Source: Blastomyces gilchristii SLH14081 (taxonomy: Eukaryota; Ascomycota; Eurotiomycetes; Onygenales; Ajellomycetaceae). From it: 64,000 nucleotides of DNA. The DNA is taken from contig NW_003101673.1 of assembly GCF_000003855.2 (NCBI RefSeq), positions 382,734-446,733 on the forward strand. The letters run 5' to 3'. Positions 21,659-34,017 of this stretch are shown piece by piece. The translations under genes and the position numbers were made by a program. The notes below the pieces were generated by a model. It saw only the letters and a program-made list of their open reading frames with translations. It was not told the DNA's origin and searched no databases. Positions within the stretch are counted from its first letter, which is position 1. Every line of letters starts with the position of its first letter.

Positions 21659-23278
21659 TCAGTCTAGCTCGTCCTCCCATAGGTCAATATGGCCGGCTTC
21701 GGGGCTGGAGTCGTCTGCATTTGCTGAAACAGCTGCTGACAGGGGGACGCCAAAGTCATCTTCACTCCAGATATCATCATCTGAATCAGAGGGATCACAA
21801 TCATAGGTTGATTCAGCAGAGTTAACGGCACGAGGACCGTCTCCGTGTGCGATCCGAGCAGCAATATGTAGGAGAAGAGCTAACACTTGAATCGGTGTTC
21901 CCACAATGATGGAACAAGTTTTCTGAAGGATTGATGTGGTCATCTTGTTGATTGGTGATTTATCTTCGGGGTTGTATATGGTTGAAAGCGGCAGCATGGG
22001 TGAAATCTCCCGCTTTCTAGGGGTTTGAACACTGCGTTGGCGCGCGGTTGAATCGGGATCCGTGGTGAGGGCAGAAGTAGTTATTCCATTCATGTGACGG
22101 GCGAGATTTGTTACATGGTTGGTTGAAGCGTCTGAGTCTACGAATCCATTCTCTTTCGAAGCTGGAACATGCTCCTCTGGGGCGATGGGTTTAGGTACGA
22201 CCGTAGCCTCGGAATCTTCACGGGTATGGGTCTGTTTGAGGAGGATCTGTGGTTGTTCTGCATTGACAAAAGGTTGGGGGTCGAGGGGAGACGGAGGATC
22301 AGAGTATGGAGGCGACGGAAGAAGGTCAGAATGAGATGACTGAAACGAGTGGAACGAGTCCAGGCTTGAGGACAAGTTATCACCATCCGCTTCACTTTCG
22401 CTGTCAGGGAGGGCTTGAAACCTAGCCATGATGGAATCAAAGTTATAGGTAGGTTCTGTAACATTTCTGGCAGTCCTAGTCCTAGTAGGAATCGATACCG
22501 TTGGTGACCCTTGGTAATGGAATATGGAGGCACGGCGTGCTCTGGGTGTGTTGTCACTCCCATCCGACGTCACTCCATCCTCGGTGTCTGCCCGGGTGCT
22601 CGCTGTATCACTTCGCCAACATCCTACGCCATCTGAACTGGCGTCTCCAAAACTCAATTTCCTAGGTTCAAAGCTTGGGTCCAGTTTCGGTCGCCATGCT
22701 TTCTTCTTCCGTGGGGTGTTCGCATCTTCGGGCAACTCGACTGAAAAGCCCCTCTTGAAGGGACAAGGAGTGACCTCATATCGAATAATTGCGCGAAGAA
22801 CCTGCTTCAATTTTTCCACTTGCTCCTTATCTTGCTCTGTTTCGTTTGGTAGTTCAATACGGTAATAGGTAAGGCGCCGTATTCTGATGACGAAAATGGA
22901 AGCCCCATCCACGCACCAGCATTGACAGTTCTTCATCAGAGCCTGCACGACGTTACCAGACTTGAGAAATATGGTTGACCCGGGGACATGTTCGATTTTC
23001 AAATTACCCAGGGCCACTGTCCTCTCTGTCGATAGGCGCCACGGCAGGGTCTCGACAGCATCGACCACATAGTCAAGATCTGAGGAAATATCGCTGGGTG
23101 GGGGGATTTGGGCGGACTTGGGGAGTTCGAATTTCACGATTTTGGCATCGCTGTGGTGGAATAACACCTCGTTGGAAAGCGAAGCCGCGCCATCCACGGA
23201 ATCTAGGCTATGACGCAGCCTCACAGGCAGGGTGTTGGAGCGCTGAAGGGGTTTGGCAGGGTCCATTAAGTCAGTCAT
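21659..23278 (-). CDS. inp1: Inheritance of peroxisomes protein 1 (Inp1)
   Basis: Inp1 is a peripheral peroxisomal membrane protein that tethers peroxisomes to the cell cortex so that some are retained in the mother cell. The uninterrupted 539-residue frame starts MTDLMDPAKPLQRSNTLPVR; the TLP motif is typical of the family. The Inp1 domain covers about residues 35-200: VLFHHSDAKIVKFE, then LPWRLSTERTVALGNLKIE, PGSTIFLKSGNVVQALM, QCWCVDGASIFVIRIRRLTY and TPCPFKRGFSVELPEDANTP. The remainder is low-complexity and acidic and ends in WEDELD. A hydrophobic stretch near residue 455 (TPIQVLALLLHIAARI) might contact the membrane. INP1 is divergent from the UsgS-like gene by 432 bp. Identity is by family resemblance only. 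Confidence 0.87.
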   Translation of the reverse strand: MTDLMDPAKPLQRSNTLPVRLRHSLDSVDGAASLSNEVLFHHSDAKIVKFELPKSAQIPPPSDISSDLDYVVDAVETLPWRLSTERTVALGNLKIEHVPGSTIFLKSGNVVQALMKNCQCWCVDGASIFVIRIRRLTYYRIELPNETEQDKEQVEKLKQVLRAIIRYEVTPCPFKRGFSVELPEDANTPRKKKAWRPKLDPSFEPRKLSFGDASSDGVGCWRSDTASTRADTEDGVTSDGSDNTPRARRASIFHYQGSPTVSIPTRTRTARNVTEPTYNFDSIMARFQALPDSESEADGDNLSSSLDSFHSFQSSHSDLLPSPPYSDPPSPLDPQPFVNAEQPQILLKQTHTREDSEATVVPKPIAPEEHVPASKENGFVDSDASTNHVTNLARHMNGITTSALTTDPDSTARQRSVQTPRKREISPMLPLSTIYNPEDKSPINKMTTSILQKTCSIIVGTPIQVLALLLHIAARIAHGDGPRAVNSAESTYDCDPSDSDDDIWSEDDFGVPLSAAVSANADDSSPEAGHIDLWEDELD

Positions 23279-23710
23279 CCGCAGCGGCGGGAACAGTCAA
23301 AGAAAGTTGACATGGAATAGAAATCACAGAGAGCAAGGCTTTACGGAAATGCCGTAGATGTATGAAAACAGAATTGCGAGCGGATGAGGAAGTAACCGTT
23401 AAAAGAATGGACGAAGACTGTATCAGAACAGAGGATGAAATTGGGTGTTATGGCGGCAGTGGGGGTGTTGTGGAGATCGATGGGATCAACCCGGACAGGG
23501 GATGGCTGGCGCTTAAATAACTAGTTAACTAGGAGCTTAGAGCTTAACTAGCCGCGCCATCATCAAACATTCATTCACCTTTCAAACAACTTCCATCCAA
23601 GAGAATAAATATACATGTTGACAAAAAGACCTCCTTCTCTGCTCTCCACAGTCTATCATCTGCCATCAGCTGGCTGTATGATCTAGATATTGCCACCCAA
23701 GGAATCAGCC
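23279..23710. promoter_or_regulatory. Divergent promoter region between INP1 and the UsgS-like gene
   Basis: The 432 bp between the two start codons contain a short palindromic phrase AACTAGTTAACTAG at about 23519-23532. No protein-coding potential was seen. Confidence 0.45.
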
Positions 23711-25202
23711 ATGTCTAATTTCGAACCAAATGCCATTATTCGCGGAGCCCAACTTACACTAGTAGGAGGTCAGTCCTCTCATTGATGCCCAGTCTATGCA
23801 CAGATCTCAGTTGCATTGTAGAGCTGCAAATCATTCTGCTGGAGAGATCTGTTTATATGCAGGAACTTCGGGGTGCATCTGGCTAATCATGTTTACTTTT
23901 TTGTCTGCTTGTTGCCCAATTAGCCCATAGAGCTCTTCAGAACCCGTCACTATTTAAATCGGTGCATTACAGGCAAGCAGCCCTAGCAGTCTGTGCCGGG
24001 ATTGCTATTCGACTAATTATTTCTATTCCGGTATGTATAAGTAGATCATACTCTGTTAGGAGGCTATGTCTAACACGTTCGTTTTGCAGGTTGTTGGCGT
24101 AAAGTTCGTGATATGGCTTCTCTCCTGGGTCATCGACCTGGAGGCGGCAACCTGGGACGATAAGATACTCAGCCGTCTTGACTTTGTATCAACATACGTT
24201 CTTCAGGTGCCATTCTTATTAATGACCTTAATGCGCTATGTTACCCCTACTTTGGATGACATGTATGTATTTCAAGCCAAATCCCCGCGCCTCTTTGGCA
24301 CGGTAACTCAGTATCTCACTTCCGAAGGTTTATGGAATCCCTCCGATGGGTTGATTCGACCTACATCCAGAAACACAAGTCCGATAACCCAGAGAGTTTG
24401 CGAGCTTTGTATTATCCCCATCTCAGGATGTATTCGACCAAGAAAGATAGTTCCACCGTCTCGAGTTTGGGCTCGTCTTTTAAGACCTTTGTGACCCGAT
24501 ATGGCCGGAGAACTGCCCTCTCGCTTGCTGTATACATGGTCTCGCTACTTCCAGTTGTTGGGCGATTTGTGATTCCAGCTGCGAGCTTCTACACCTTTAA
24601 TAAAGCCGTAGGACCTATACCGGCTCTCGTCGTATTTGGCTCAGGACTTGTTGTCCCAAAAAGAATTTTAGTGATGTTTTTGCAAAGTTATTTTTCGTCT
24701 CGTAGTCTGATGCGAGAGCTGGTAAAAATCCCTTCTCCTATTATCTGTTCATCCTGCGTTATCCTTACTTAATACTGCATTTTACATCAGCCGTTTCTGG
24801 AGAAACTCACTGACCACCATACCATGTTAAAAGCTTGAACCATATTTCTCCCGTATAAAGTTCACCAGAGAACAAAAACGGCTCTGGTTTCGGGATCGTG
24901 AAGGTGTCCTTTTCGGATTTGCGATTGGCTTCTATACTATGCTTAGAGTACCTCTCCTCGGAGTTCTACTATATGGTATCGCAGAAGCTTCGACGGCATA
25001 TTTAATCACCAAAATTACTGATCCGCCCCCTCCACCGGCATACTCCGAGGGTTTTGCGGCAGGTCAGATAAGGTGGAGAAACAAGCATGCATTCTTACGA
25101 TTATCATTGGATTCTCTAGATGTGTACAATATTAAGGCTGCTGGCGAGGGAGAGGCTGCCGACAAGGGAGATGGCAGGGGGCCGCAGAAGAAGTTCAGCT
25201 GA
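23711..25202 (+). CDS. usgS: Multi-pass membrane protein, UsgS / EI24-like
   Basis: This resembles the fungal family annotated as transmembrane protein UsgS, related to EI24-type proteins; its molecular role is not established. Five exons (23711-23768, 23924-24030, 24090-24262, 24328-24721, 24834-25202) give 366 residues, and all joints keep frame; donors are GTCAGT, GTATGT, GTATGT and GTAAAA. About five to six membrane segments are visible: YRQAALAVCAGIAIRLII, VVGVKFVIWLLSWVI, a short one at VLQVPFLLMTLM, TALSLAVYMVSLLPVVG, GPIPALVVFGSGLVV and VLFGFAIGFYTMLRV running into LLGVLLYGIAEAS. The C-terminus is cytosolic-looking with a PPPPPAYSEGFAAGQ proline motif. The gene lies next to the INP1 promoter, but I infer no functional link. 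The family call is moderate; the exon structure is well supported. Confidence 0.82.
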
Positions 25203-28200
25203 AGTTCTAAGGGTAGGGGGTTGAATTACGTCTGTACGGACTACTAATTATTCACGGCCTAGAAAACCAAATGCATTACTTTGGGCGTTTTTTGTTTAGT
25301 TATTTCTTGGGTACACTATGTGAATGACTCTGGGTTGCCAGGTTTTTGCCTAGATTTCTCTACCATGCTAATTTTAGGGAATTTACCTCTGGCGCGATGG
25401 AATTACTTGCATTAACTGAAGTATTTTGCTCGGATATGCCCTCCACGTTTTTTCAATTCAATCCAAACTTTGAGAAGTATCATTCAATCTACAACCATTC
25501 CCCCATGATCTTTTTTGAGGCATTCCCTGCTGGACGTTATATTCAATTTAGAATATCCCCGAGATCCTTGGACCATTCCCTTCCGCGAGAGAGCATTTCT
25601 TCACCTCCAGCCCCCCTACATATTAAGCCTTCCTGGCCCCATTTCGATAACGCTCGTTCTTTGAGTCTCTCCCTCATATGAATCCCTTCTATCCACCAAT
25701 TTTCGACCGACTAGGTGGGCTAGATAAGAGGACCTAGCCTATCAAATTTACTTCTATGAATCTGGGATAACTTATGCTGACCAGCATGATACCTATTTCC
25801 ACTTACACGATTTATATTCGTGGCGTTTAATATTTACTCTCCTTACATCTTAGGAACCCTATCATCATATTGTGAGGGTCTATATTCTACTATCTAACTT
25901 TAAGGTCGGGTAGAAGAAATACCCGCCTTTCGTCAATGGGCGACACACTACCCTCCGAGGGAGAAGCACAGGTCAAATGATGCTTGAATAGACAGCGGTT
26001 TCTTCTGACGACGATCATTTAACGAGCAAAATACCGGCTTCATCGGTTAACATTGCTCAAACTTGGACTGCTATAATGTGGTTTGGGTGATTATCTTCGA
26101 CGCTCATATATATACGGTTTCAGGCTGTTACGTGTGAAGCTATCACACTCTTTCTCTGAAGAGCTACCAGCCTATCTAGTTGGGGTCTTTTGCTCGGGGT
26201 TTGGGCATCTAGCCCGTTTGCGGTCGAAGAGCTACGAAGGCGAGAGGTCAGCTTGAAAGGTTCATGGAGTGACTCCGTCATCTTTTAGAGTGCTGGCTGG
26301 GATTTCAACACACCCACGAATAGCACCTCTAGATAGTGGAGGGAAACATAGAAGGGAGACAAACATATCCAATTTCTCTATTTTTGAAGGAACAACGGGC
26401 GGCGGAACGAAGTATTTATGGACGATGATATCGTGACATCTCGCCAATACATCTTCCAATGCGACGTGCCCTACTACCTTGCTACAACAGCGTACGCTCT
26501 CAGCCTTCTTTTTCTCCCCTTCGCGAACGCCTTACTTCGCTTATGAGGGGTTTCTTCCAACAGCCCCTCGAGAAAACAGATCGCTTTAAACCACTTTGTT
26601 ACTACTCTCCAAAAGTCCGGCTCTCCAAAGGGTCGAACGGTTTACGGCAGGAACAACGGTTAACAACATCGTCTGGCTTTTCCAACAACGAACGAGGGAT
26701 GTCCCTACTTAGTATCGTTGGTAGTTCCACTTTCAGGAAACATTATGTAAAAGACCTTATGGGAGCTCTGCGGTAGCATATCTGCCTATTTGCTGTTCTC
26801 CTGTTTCTTGATTGCTTCTCCCGTACATTCGATCTTCTCCAGCGAAGCTTCTCTCGGGTGAAAAACAGGATGACCTTCCTGCATATACCCCCAAATGACT
26901 GAAGGATATGATATTCAACTGTTTTCATGAGCAGAATATGGTGCAAATCTCAGTCATTAGTCCCACTTACCGACTATCAAATGATCAACTTAATGCAGTG
27001 AAATTAGACACCCACGAACATGGGAGGTCTGGCATACTGGACAGGAAAAATTACTGCCAGCCCCGTTTGAACTCTGCGGCAAACAAACACCAATGGTGGT
27101 ATCTGCAGCCGGAAACTCCGTGGAGATCAAATCGTTAACGTTAACGGCTGAGCTAGGGAAGAGAACAGCGACACTTCTATGGAAGAAGGCAGAGGAATTG
27201 TCGTCGTCATCGGCACTTGGGATTGATTCCAACACTTAACACGTACTTCGAGTAAGGCTGCCAGCGCCATGTCAGGGTCAGGTTGTGGTCAACAGAAAGT
27301 GGAGGCAGGAAGTTAGCACAGCTCATCCGCCAAATATGCGTTACTATCATATCGCTGATGATTCTTTCTGTCGGTATTTAGGTAAAACCACTCATGATCA
27401 TAAGATCCCGTGAATAGAAGCGATGAGAGGCCATCTCTATCCTCCGTCACATAGCATGGTAACATGTCACTGCGCCTTCGTCCATAAGATGTTCCGAAAT
27501 TCCCAGACAACCCAGATATCCATCCATGATATGTTCGGAATCAGTCTGTGGCCAGTCATCCAAACCTACATCTGGAGCTAAGGCACTCTCCTAGCCCTCA
27601 GAGCAAACAGCAAGCGACAAAGTCGGAGTTTATCAACCAGATCTTACGGAGAATTATCACACATTTTACGGCGTTGTGCGGCCGCAGACTGAAAACTATA
27701 CGTGAATACCACTCAAACATCTTTGGATGCTTTTCATCGGGATGTCCGAGGACAGCCATCTATTTTCGCTACTAATGGTCTGCCTTCCTTCATCCCTTTA
27801 AGGAATTAGCTCAAGGAGTCTCAGAGGAAGAAACAAGTCTCTACAAAGGGCCTGTCTGGTCTAGCCCCTCAAACATACCGTGATTACTCGATTAAATGAG
27901 CAACGATATCAAGTCTTTCCAATCAATCGGCGACGAGTTTCATTTTTGTCGCCGGACGGGCGTTGCAACAATCTTGAGGACTATTATGCTAATCAATGTA
28001 ATCGAATTCCATACGCAGAGTGCACCTATGCATACCAGCCTAGACGGTTGGTCAACTACTCTGATCAGCCTATAATAGATGGAATGAATCAATCTCTCAT
28101 CTAATACATATCAAATCATATCATATCTCCCACAATCATGTCTGCCAATATCACTTCTGAAGCTCAGTTTGTGATTATGAGGAATCATTTCAATACTACA

Positions 28201-29890
28201 TACACTATCAATCACTGTGAAATATGCATCAGCTGTTTCTGATTGAGGGAATTCGAGCCAATCCATAACTGTGAGATCTCCACAGGTCGTATGGTCTGCG
28301 ATAATTGCCATTTCCGTGATCTCCAGTGTTTCACTATACTCCATCAATGACTGCGACAAGATCTGTGTAGTCATGAAAATCAGCCAGTTTCTGACACTCT
28401 TATTGATCTTGAGGAGACAACACTTTCGCTATTCGGTAACAGGATAATAGAATTACTCGCATTAGGGGAGAAAATTCCATATTGTTGCAACCTTGTAACG
28501 GCGTCCCTGCTGAAACATCATCGGAGACTCCTGATTCTAGATATCAATTTTCCAAAAGCAATGAAAATTGAGTGTCCGTCCAGCGGAAAATCGCCATAGT
28601 TCAGCCCGGCCAGGATGTATGGTGGATTCGCTTCAAGATGATTCGACAAGCGTCCTCACAGACGTTAGCTTTTCCAACCTTAGTCTATCGCAGTTTAGGT
28701 AGTCAAGGGCCAGGTTCTGAGTTACGCCGAACGCATTCCCAAATCCGACTTACCGAATTTCGCAATGACAGCCACATAACAGAAGTGGACGATATCGAAT
28801 ACCCACTGGAGATTCCGGCGGCAGAACACGATGCTGAGAGGATAGACGCGGATATTTCCGTCCATCTTCTGCAGTCACCAACCACCCGTCTCCCCAACGC
28901 CCGTCCGCCATAACCCGGCGATGTAGTCATTCTGCAGACATACGGTGAAACAGCAGCCCAGCCTGGTTGCAAACGTGCGGCAGAAAATGGACCGGTAGAA
29001 GAATGCATCTTGCGCCTATGGATGAGAACCGAATCGCCAGGGGCATGGGGTGTGTGCCAACTGCCAACGGGGCAAAATGAGCGCTCACTGCTCACTTAAC
29101 CGCAATCAATTTTACACCAAAGTCGCCGACGGTCTCCTGTTAGGAGGCAGTGTGTCCAGTTACGACCAAGTCAGGCCATCCACCTCGAGAGGACTAAGTT
29201 AATGCTTGAAAATTGGCAGCTTCCGCCAGCTTCCACCACCAGAACCCGCTTTCTTAGATTGTCAGCCTGAGTTCGAAAGTGCTGGAGACTTTGCCTCGGC
29301 GAATTGCAATCCTTCCTGTGTTGTTTGACTCCCAAAATCTTGTTCTTTTAGACGAGACTGGAAACCACCATACTTAAGGATCCTTATATGACAAAGTGAA
29401 TCTTGCCACTGGTCTACACTGGAACCACAAATCTACTCTTGATATTGAGTAGTCCTCCGCTGCAATATGCATCTACCTTATATTTCAAAGGCTGTCATGG
29501 GATGTATGAGTTTCATGGTACAACTTTTCGCAAGAAATGCAGAGCTGCGCCGACTGCTCTGGTGGGGCTCATTTGGAATTTATATACTCTTCATCGAAAG
29601 GCCTTGGCAATCTCGCTGGGAATTATCCTGTCAAGAGGAGCCCTTCATGCAAGCATCTCTAAAGAAGCCACCAGCTATCATACATAAATGCCATCCTCAT
29701 CCGGTCTCAAGGGTTTCGGGGGGGGGGAGGATAGATCCTGCAAACACCTTTCACAGTAACAGCCTTCCTTATAGAAGTTTAGCTGCACGTAAAAATGATG
29801 TTTCAGAGTGTATCTAGTGCAAGTCAATAAAGGGCACCATCACTGCAGTGGATCTGTCCATGCAATGTTCTCACACTGATCTGTGTGAAG
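25203..29890. other. Gene-free stretch of normal base composition
   Basis: Nearly 4.7 kb contain only scattered frames of 60-130 codons on both strands, none with splice-compatible neighbours or recognised domains. A G10-type run lies near 29720. CpG sites are present, so the hypermutation of the outer blocks did not act here. The following integrase relic suggests that at least the right part is old transposon debris that lost its repeats before, or escaped, mutation. A lineage-specific or non-coding gene cannot be excluded. Confidence 0.45.
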
Positions 29891-29964
29891 TCATGTCATG
29901 AACTTACCCCTGGAGTCAACCTTCGTCTTTGACGTGCCTATCTCCTCCCGATTCCTCCTCATCT

Positions 29965-30306
29965 GTCAACGAGGCCAACTCCGCCGCCAGAATTGCCAGC
30001 TTTCGAAGCGCTTGCCACCAGTCATTCACAAAGGGGAAAATCGTATCCGATTCCCTCCTCAAGGGAACCAACCATTCGAAGTACTAGCGATCGATTTTAT
30101 CACAAGTCTCCCAGTCAGCGACGGGTATGATACCGATACCATCTTGACTGTCACCCACAAGTCCTCTAAGCTGGTAATCTTAATCGCTGGGCAAGAAAGA
30201 ACGGGACGGTTCCTGTTGAGCGAACGAGTTCTATAGGCGTGTCATCTGTCATTGTCAACTGCTGTTAGCGATCATGTCTGACCGGGACCCAGGCCAGTTG
30301 GTCCCC
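29965..30306 (+). pseudogene. Ty3/gypsy integrase fragment, not hypermutated
   Basis: The frame reads FEVLAIDFITSLPVSDGY followed by TILTVTHKSSKLVILIAGQE, the start of a retroviral-type integrase core with its first catalytic aspartate. After a frame change, AIMSDRDPGQ near 30268-30297 is the region of the second aspartate. A knuckle-like CQLSK precedes it. The glutamate region is missing because an R3 fragment abuts at about 30307. Unlike every element to its right, this relic keeps CpG and CpC sites. Confidence 0.7.
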
Positions 30307-30479
30307 GAATCAAATATATGATGAAAACCCTGGTCAATAAAAGTGGAGAACTTCCTTCTTGGGGTTCTTGGCACGAATAACTACAGCTCACTGATTGGTT
30401 GTAGAGTTAGTTAAGTGAAGCACAATCCCTGAATCTCATGACATTGCACTATGACTTCTGCCGCCTGCGGCTCTACACG
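30307..30479 (+). repeat. Repeat R3, truncated copy
   Basis: CAAATATATGATGAAAACCC and the next 150 bp match the hairpin-proximal end of R3 at 31670-31810 and the inverse of 4640-4795. The hairpin itself is lost. The rest of R3 is replaced at the right by MITE1. The copy is little mutated. Confidence 0.7.
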
Positions 30480-30682
30480 CTCTTAACTAGACTGGCCGCC
30501 GGGACCATGAATTTCTCATTTGGTCCCATTTGGTCTGGTCCCATACATTTCTTGGTGTGAATCCCACTGGGACTAATCATTAAAAAAACATGTAAAGTGA
30601 CTATATATCAGATCTTAAAATGAAATCATGACTTAGAAAAATTAAGAAAGTGATCTTATTTAATTTCATTTAGTTTCATTCT

Positions 30683-31188
30683 TAGACTGATCATGTGACT
30701 GTGTCTGAGACTAGAACCAGATTTTTTAATAGTTTCATTATTAATTCAACTGATCTCATTACACAGTTTTAACATTAGATAGTAGTCTTATACTGTTTCA
30801 GTGAGACTTACTATCTACTCTTATCATATTTTTCAAATAAGATTATGATTTTCACTTCTTAATTTAAATTATTTTTATTGCTTTAAATGACTTTAAATCT
30901 CATTTGAGTGTTATCAAAAAGTGTTACTTTTTAAAAAATTAAAAATAGTCAAAAAAAAACCTTAAAATGTCTAAAAATAGTAACTTTATACTAAGAATAA
31001 GACTAAATGAGATTAAATGAAATCACTTTCTTATTTTTTTCAAGTCATGATTTCATTTTAAGATCTGATATATAGTCACTTTACATGTTTTTTTAATGAC
31101 TAGTCTTAGTAGAATTCATACTAAGAAATGTATAAGATCAGATTAAATAAGATCAAATGTGAAATTTATAATCTCAGTAATCAGTCTA
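30683..31188 (+). mobile_element. MITE2: complete hAT-like MITE inserted into MITE1
   Basis: The element runs TAGACTGATC to ATCAGTCTA (506 bp). The 8 bp before it (30675-30682, TTCATTCT) recur at 31189-31196. Removing it restores the MITE1 order (TTTCATTCTTAG, then TAAAGTTACT). No coding capacity; it is partly hypermutated. Confidence 0.82.
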
Positions 31189-31650
31189 TTCATTCTTAGT
31201 ATAAAGTTACTATTTTTAGACATTTTAAGGTTTTTTTTAGACTATTTTTAATTTTTTAAAAAGTAATACTTTTTGATAATATATCACACTCTCAGCCGCG
31301 CTAAGACTCTGTTATGATTTTACACAGCTCATCACTTTTATATAAATGATTTCATTCATTTCACAGACTATTTGAACTGATTTTCAACTACTCTATAACA
31401 TTATTTACATATATTATAGAAAGATCTGATTAATGAATATAAGAATCTCACTTCTATATAAGATTAGCAGATTACTCTTTTATAATAATAAGATACTACT
31501 GAGATATCACTTCAGCTATTCTCACTCATGAAATGAGAGAAGAATATTTACTTATTATCTATATAGAATAGCTAGATACTGACTCTTTATTAAAGAAGTT
31601 AGTAATTTATTTTCTTCTACTGAAATATATATAAGAGTTACTATATTTCT

Positions 31651-32193
31651 TATTTGCGGAGCGAAGCGAAGTAAATATATGATGAAAACCCTGATTATTA
31701 AAAGTGGAGAATTTTCTTTTTAAGGTTCTTGACACGAATACAGCTCACTGATTGATGTAGAATTAAGTGAAGTGCAATCTCATGACATTGCACTATTATA
31801 TCATCTACTCTGTACAGATTCTTGAATAGATAATGCATCTGATCAATCATCTCTCATAGATTCTCAAGAATGAATAATGTGTCAAAAGCCTGTGTTCACT
31901 GCTTATAAAATCAGTCTCTTGATTAATTTATTTCTTTACAGTATTCTACAGTTCTACTACTTCTACAGCTGTCTGTCTTCAATACTACACTCAGAGAACT
32001 CAGGTATTATAATCTTCTCTTATTATATCTTTTCTATCACTGATTATCTCTTTACACTGTGTAGAACTGTAAATAAATATATACAGTGAAATCAGATTCT
32101 TCTACAGTTACAGATTCTGTGATAAATAAGTCTGAACTCTCTCTATTATTCTAGATATATTAATACTTCATATAATTAACAGTAGTCTCTTAA
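31651..32193 (+). repeat. Repeat R3, nearly complete copy with terminal hairpin
   Basis: It begins with the hairpin TTTGCGGAGCGAAGCGAAG at 31653-31671 and follows the inverse of 4806-4102 to TTAACAGTAGT. It carries only one of the 60-bp units that are tripled in the 4.5-kb copy. Most CpG sites outside the hairpin are lost. Confidence 0.7.
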
Positions 32194-32198
32194 GTCTG

Positions 32199-32466
32199 TG
32201 TAAGAATAAATGCTTACAGACAATTATTCAGATATTTACAGCTTGATATAATATATACTATTAACTACTAGAAGTATTCATGATAGAAAGATAAAATATA
32301 GAAGTTAAATATATAATAGTATTCAAGCTGAGTTATAAATAGTATTCATGAACTTCAGTCTATATAGTTATGTATAGACAGTGTAGTCAGAAGCTACTAA
32401 CTCTATTAATTATATAAGAGATAGAAAATAGAGATAAAGAATCTGTAAGAAGTAAGATTTCTTACA
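32199..32466. mobile_element. Solo LTR of the element D family
   Basis: TGTAAGAATAAATGC to GATTTCTTACA matches both LTRs of element D (40426-40683 and 47419-47676). The 5 bp GTCTG at 32194-32198 are repeated at 32467-32471, as expected for an LTR-LTR recombination product. Confidence 0.85.
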
Positions 32467-32471
32467 GTCTG

Positions 32472-32915
32472 TGAATAGTCTATTGAAATAGATATATTAT
32501 CTGAGATTAAGTTTTATTACTATGAGATTCATAGTTCTGATATATCTTCATTAACAGTAGTCTATAAAAAGAAAACTATTATTCAAAGAGTTTACTGTAT
32601 TATCAGATATTATAGAGAATATCTCTTATTAACATTATTCTTAACTTAATTAAGAAAACAGCTGCAGTCATTATCTTTGATAATTAATTCATTTCTCAGT
32701 TCTGCAGATCTCTCTTCAGTCTTTCATCAATTATCTATATCATTATTTAACTCATTCTCAAGTTAATCTTATTTCATCTTTAGAGACATGCTTTCACTGT
32801 AGTTACAGTTCTATCTCTTTTATTAATAAGCTGTAAAATCAATCTTGCAGAGTCTTCTGTTTTGAGCTTAGCTCTGCAATGTCTTTGTACACAGAGACTC
32901 GTATGCATTAAGATA
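32472..32915. other. Unassigned rest of the insertion in the 5' LTR of element A
   Basis: Between the solo LTR and the resumed LTR of A lie about 440 bp of AT-rich sequence with no match elsewhere in the window that I noticed. It is probably the rest of the R3-bearing element. Confidence 0.35.
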
Positions 32916-33581
32916 TTTTATAATCTTCTTAATATACTAAGTATTATATCTGTAATATTCTTATAATAACTCTATAGCTCACAAGCTCACTATTTAAGCA
33001 AGATAGTTAAGCTTACTTATATAGCTTTTTAAATAATTATCTCTATATAATACTATTAACTAGTCACTGCTTCAGTTCTATTATATTATAATTTAAATCA
33101 CTTAATCTAATTATAAGTTTGAATTAGTTAAGCTTTATTAATGAATTGATATAATCTTATATACTTATACTGAAACTAATCTAATCTCACTGTCTGAGAG
33201 AAACTTTATATTATTTTCTAGAGTATATATATTTCTACTCTAACAGAAATCTGAGATTTCTGAACTTACTATACTCTTTAATATAAGCTCTTTAATTACT
33301 CTGTTATCACTGCAGTCTCTATACATCTACATCTATTATAAAGATAGAGAGATTAAGATCAGAGATTCTCTGAATTATAAGAGAAATATATTATCTGAAT
33401 TTCACAGCTTTATCTATATTCTTGAATGAAAATTTCACCTTAATCTGAGCCAGTTTAATACTTATAAGATATAAGTAATATATATTATCAATCTTCTTGA
33501 AGACATCTCTGTAACTACTTAAATTATTAAGAAGAGAGAGCTTAAATGTATTAATATAGTTATAATTTAAGAAGAATTTAA

Positions 33582-33956
33582 TTTTCTCAGTGACTAAATG
33601 ATTAATGCAGTCATCTGATAGTGTCTTGATATAAGAAACTAAGGCATGTAAGTTTGAAACTCACAGAGAATACATTAAATCTAGAACTCAAGCACCTCAG
33701 ATTTCTAATAAATACAGAGATGTATAAATCACTTCAATAAATTACTCTATGCTTCTGAGATGAGAAGTTATTATTGCATGTATTTAATTATCACTTCTTT
33801 GTATTTCCTATGTTCTTATTATCTTAATGTGATCTCAACACCTGTATTTCCTTCTGTATAATTAATACTTGACCTGTATTTAACATTATACAAGGACTCA
33901 TCATAAGCTTCTCTTGCATATGAGTATAATGAAAGAATAATAATAATAATAATAAG
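33582..33956 (+). mobile_element. SINE1, hypermutated tRNA-derived SINE
   Basis: The head (CTAAATGATTAATGCAGTC...AAGTTTGAAACTCAC) is a mutated copy of the tRNA-like head of SINE3, and the 3' tail is (AAT)n at about 33935-33955. A 13-bp direct repeat, AAGAAGAATTTAA, flanks it at 33569-33581 and 33957-33969. Confidence 0.82.
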
Positions 33957-34017
33957 AAGAAGAATTTAAAAACTTTCTACTGAATCAGATTAATGATTAC
34001 TGTAATTACAGCTTTAT

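Larger units (their letters stand above)
31282..33090 (+). repeat. 5' LTR of element A, interrupted by a 1.27-kb insertion
   Basis: The LTR is in two pieces, 31282-31650 and about 32916-33090. They align end to end with the uninterrupted LTRs at 54498-55030, 55269-55811 and, inverted, 55934-56476. It ends TTATATTATA where the less mutated 3' LTR has CCACATTACA. Confidence 0.75.

Noticed and set aside
28572..28913. 113-codon frame as a protein-coding gene
   Set aside because: No recognisable domain, no splice-compatible extension, and a 130-codon frame on the other strand covers the same DNA.
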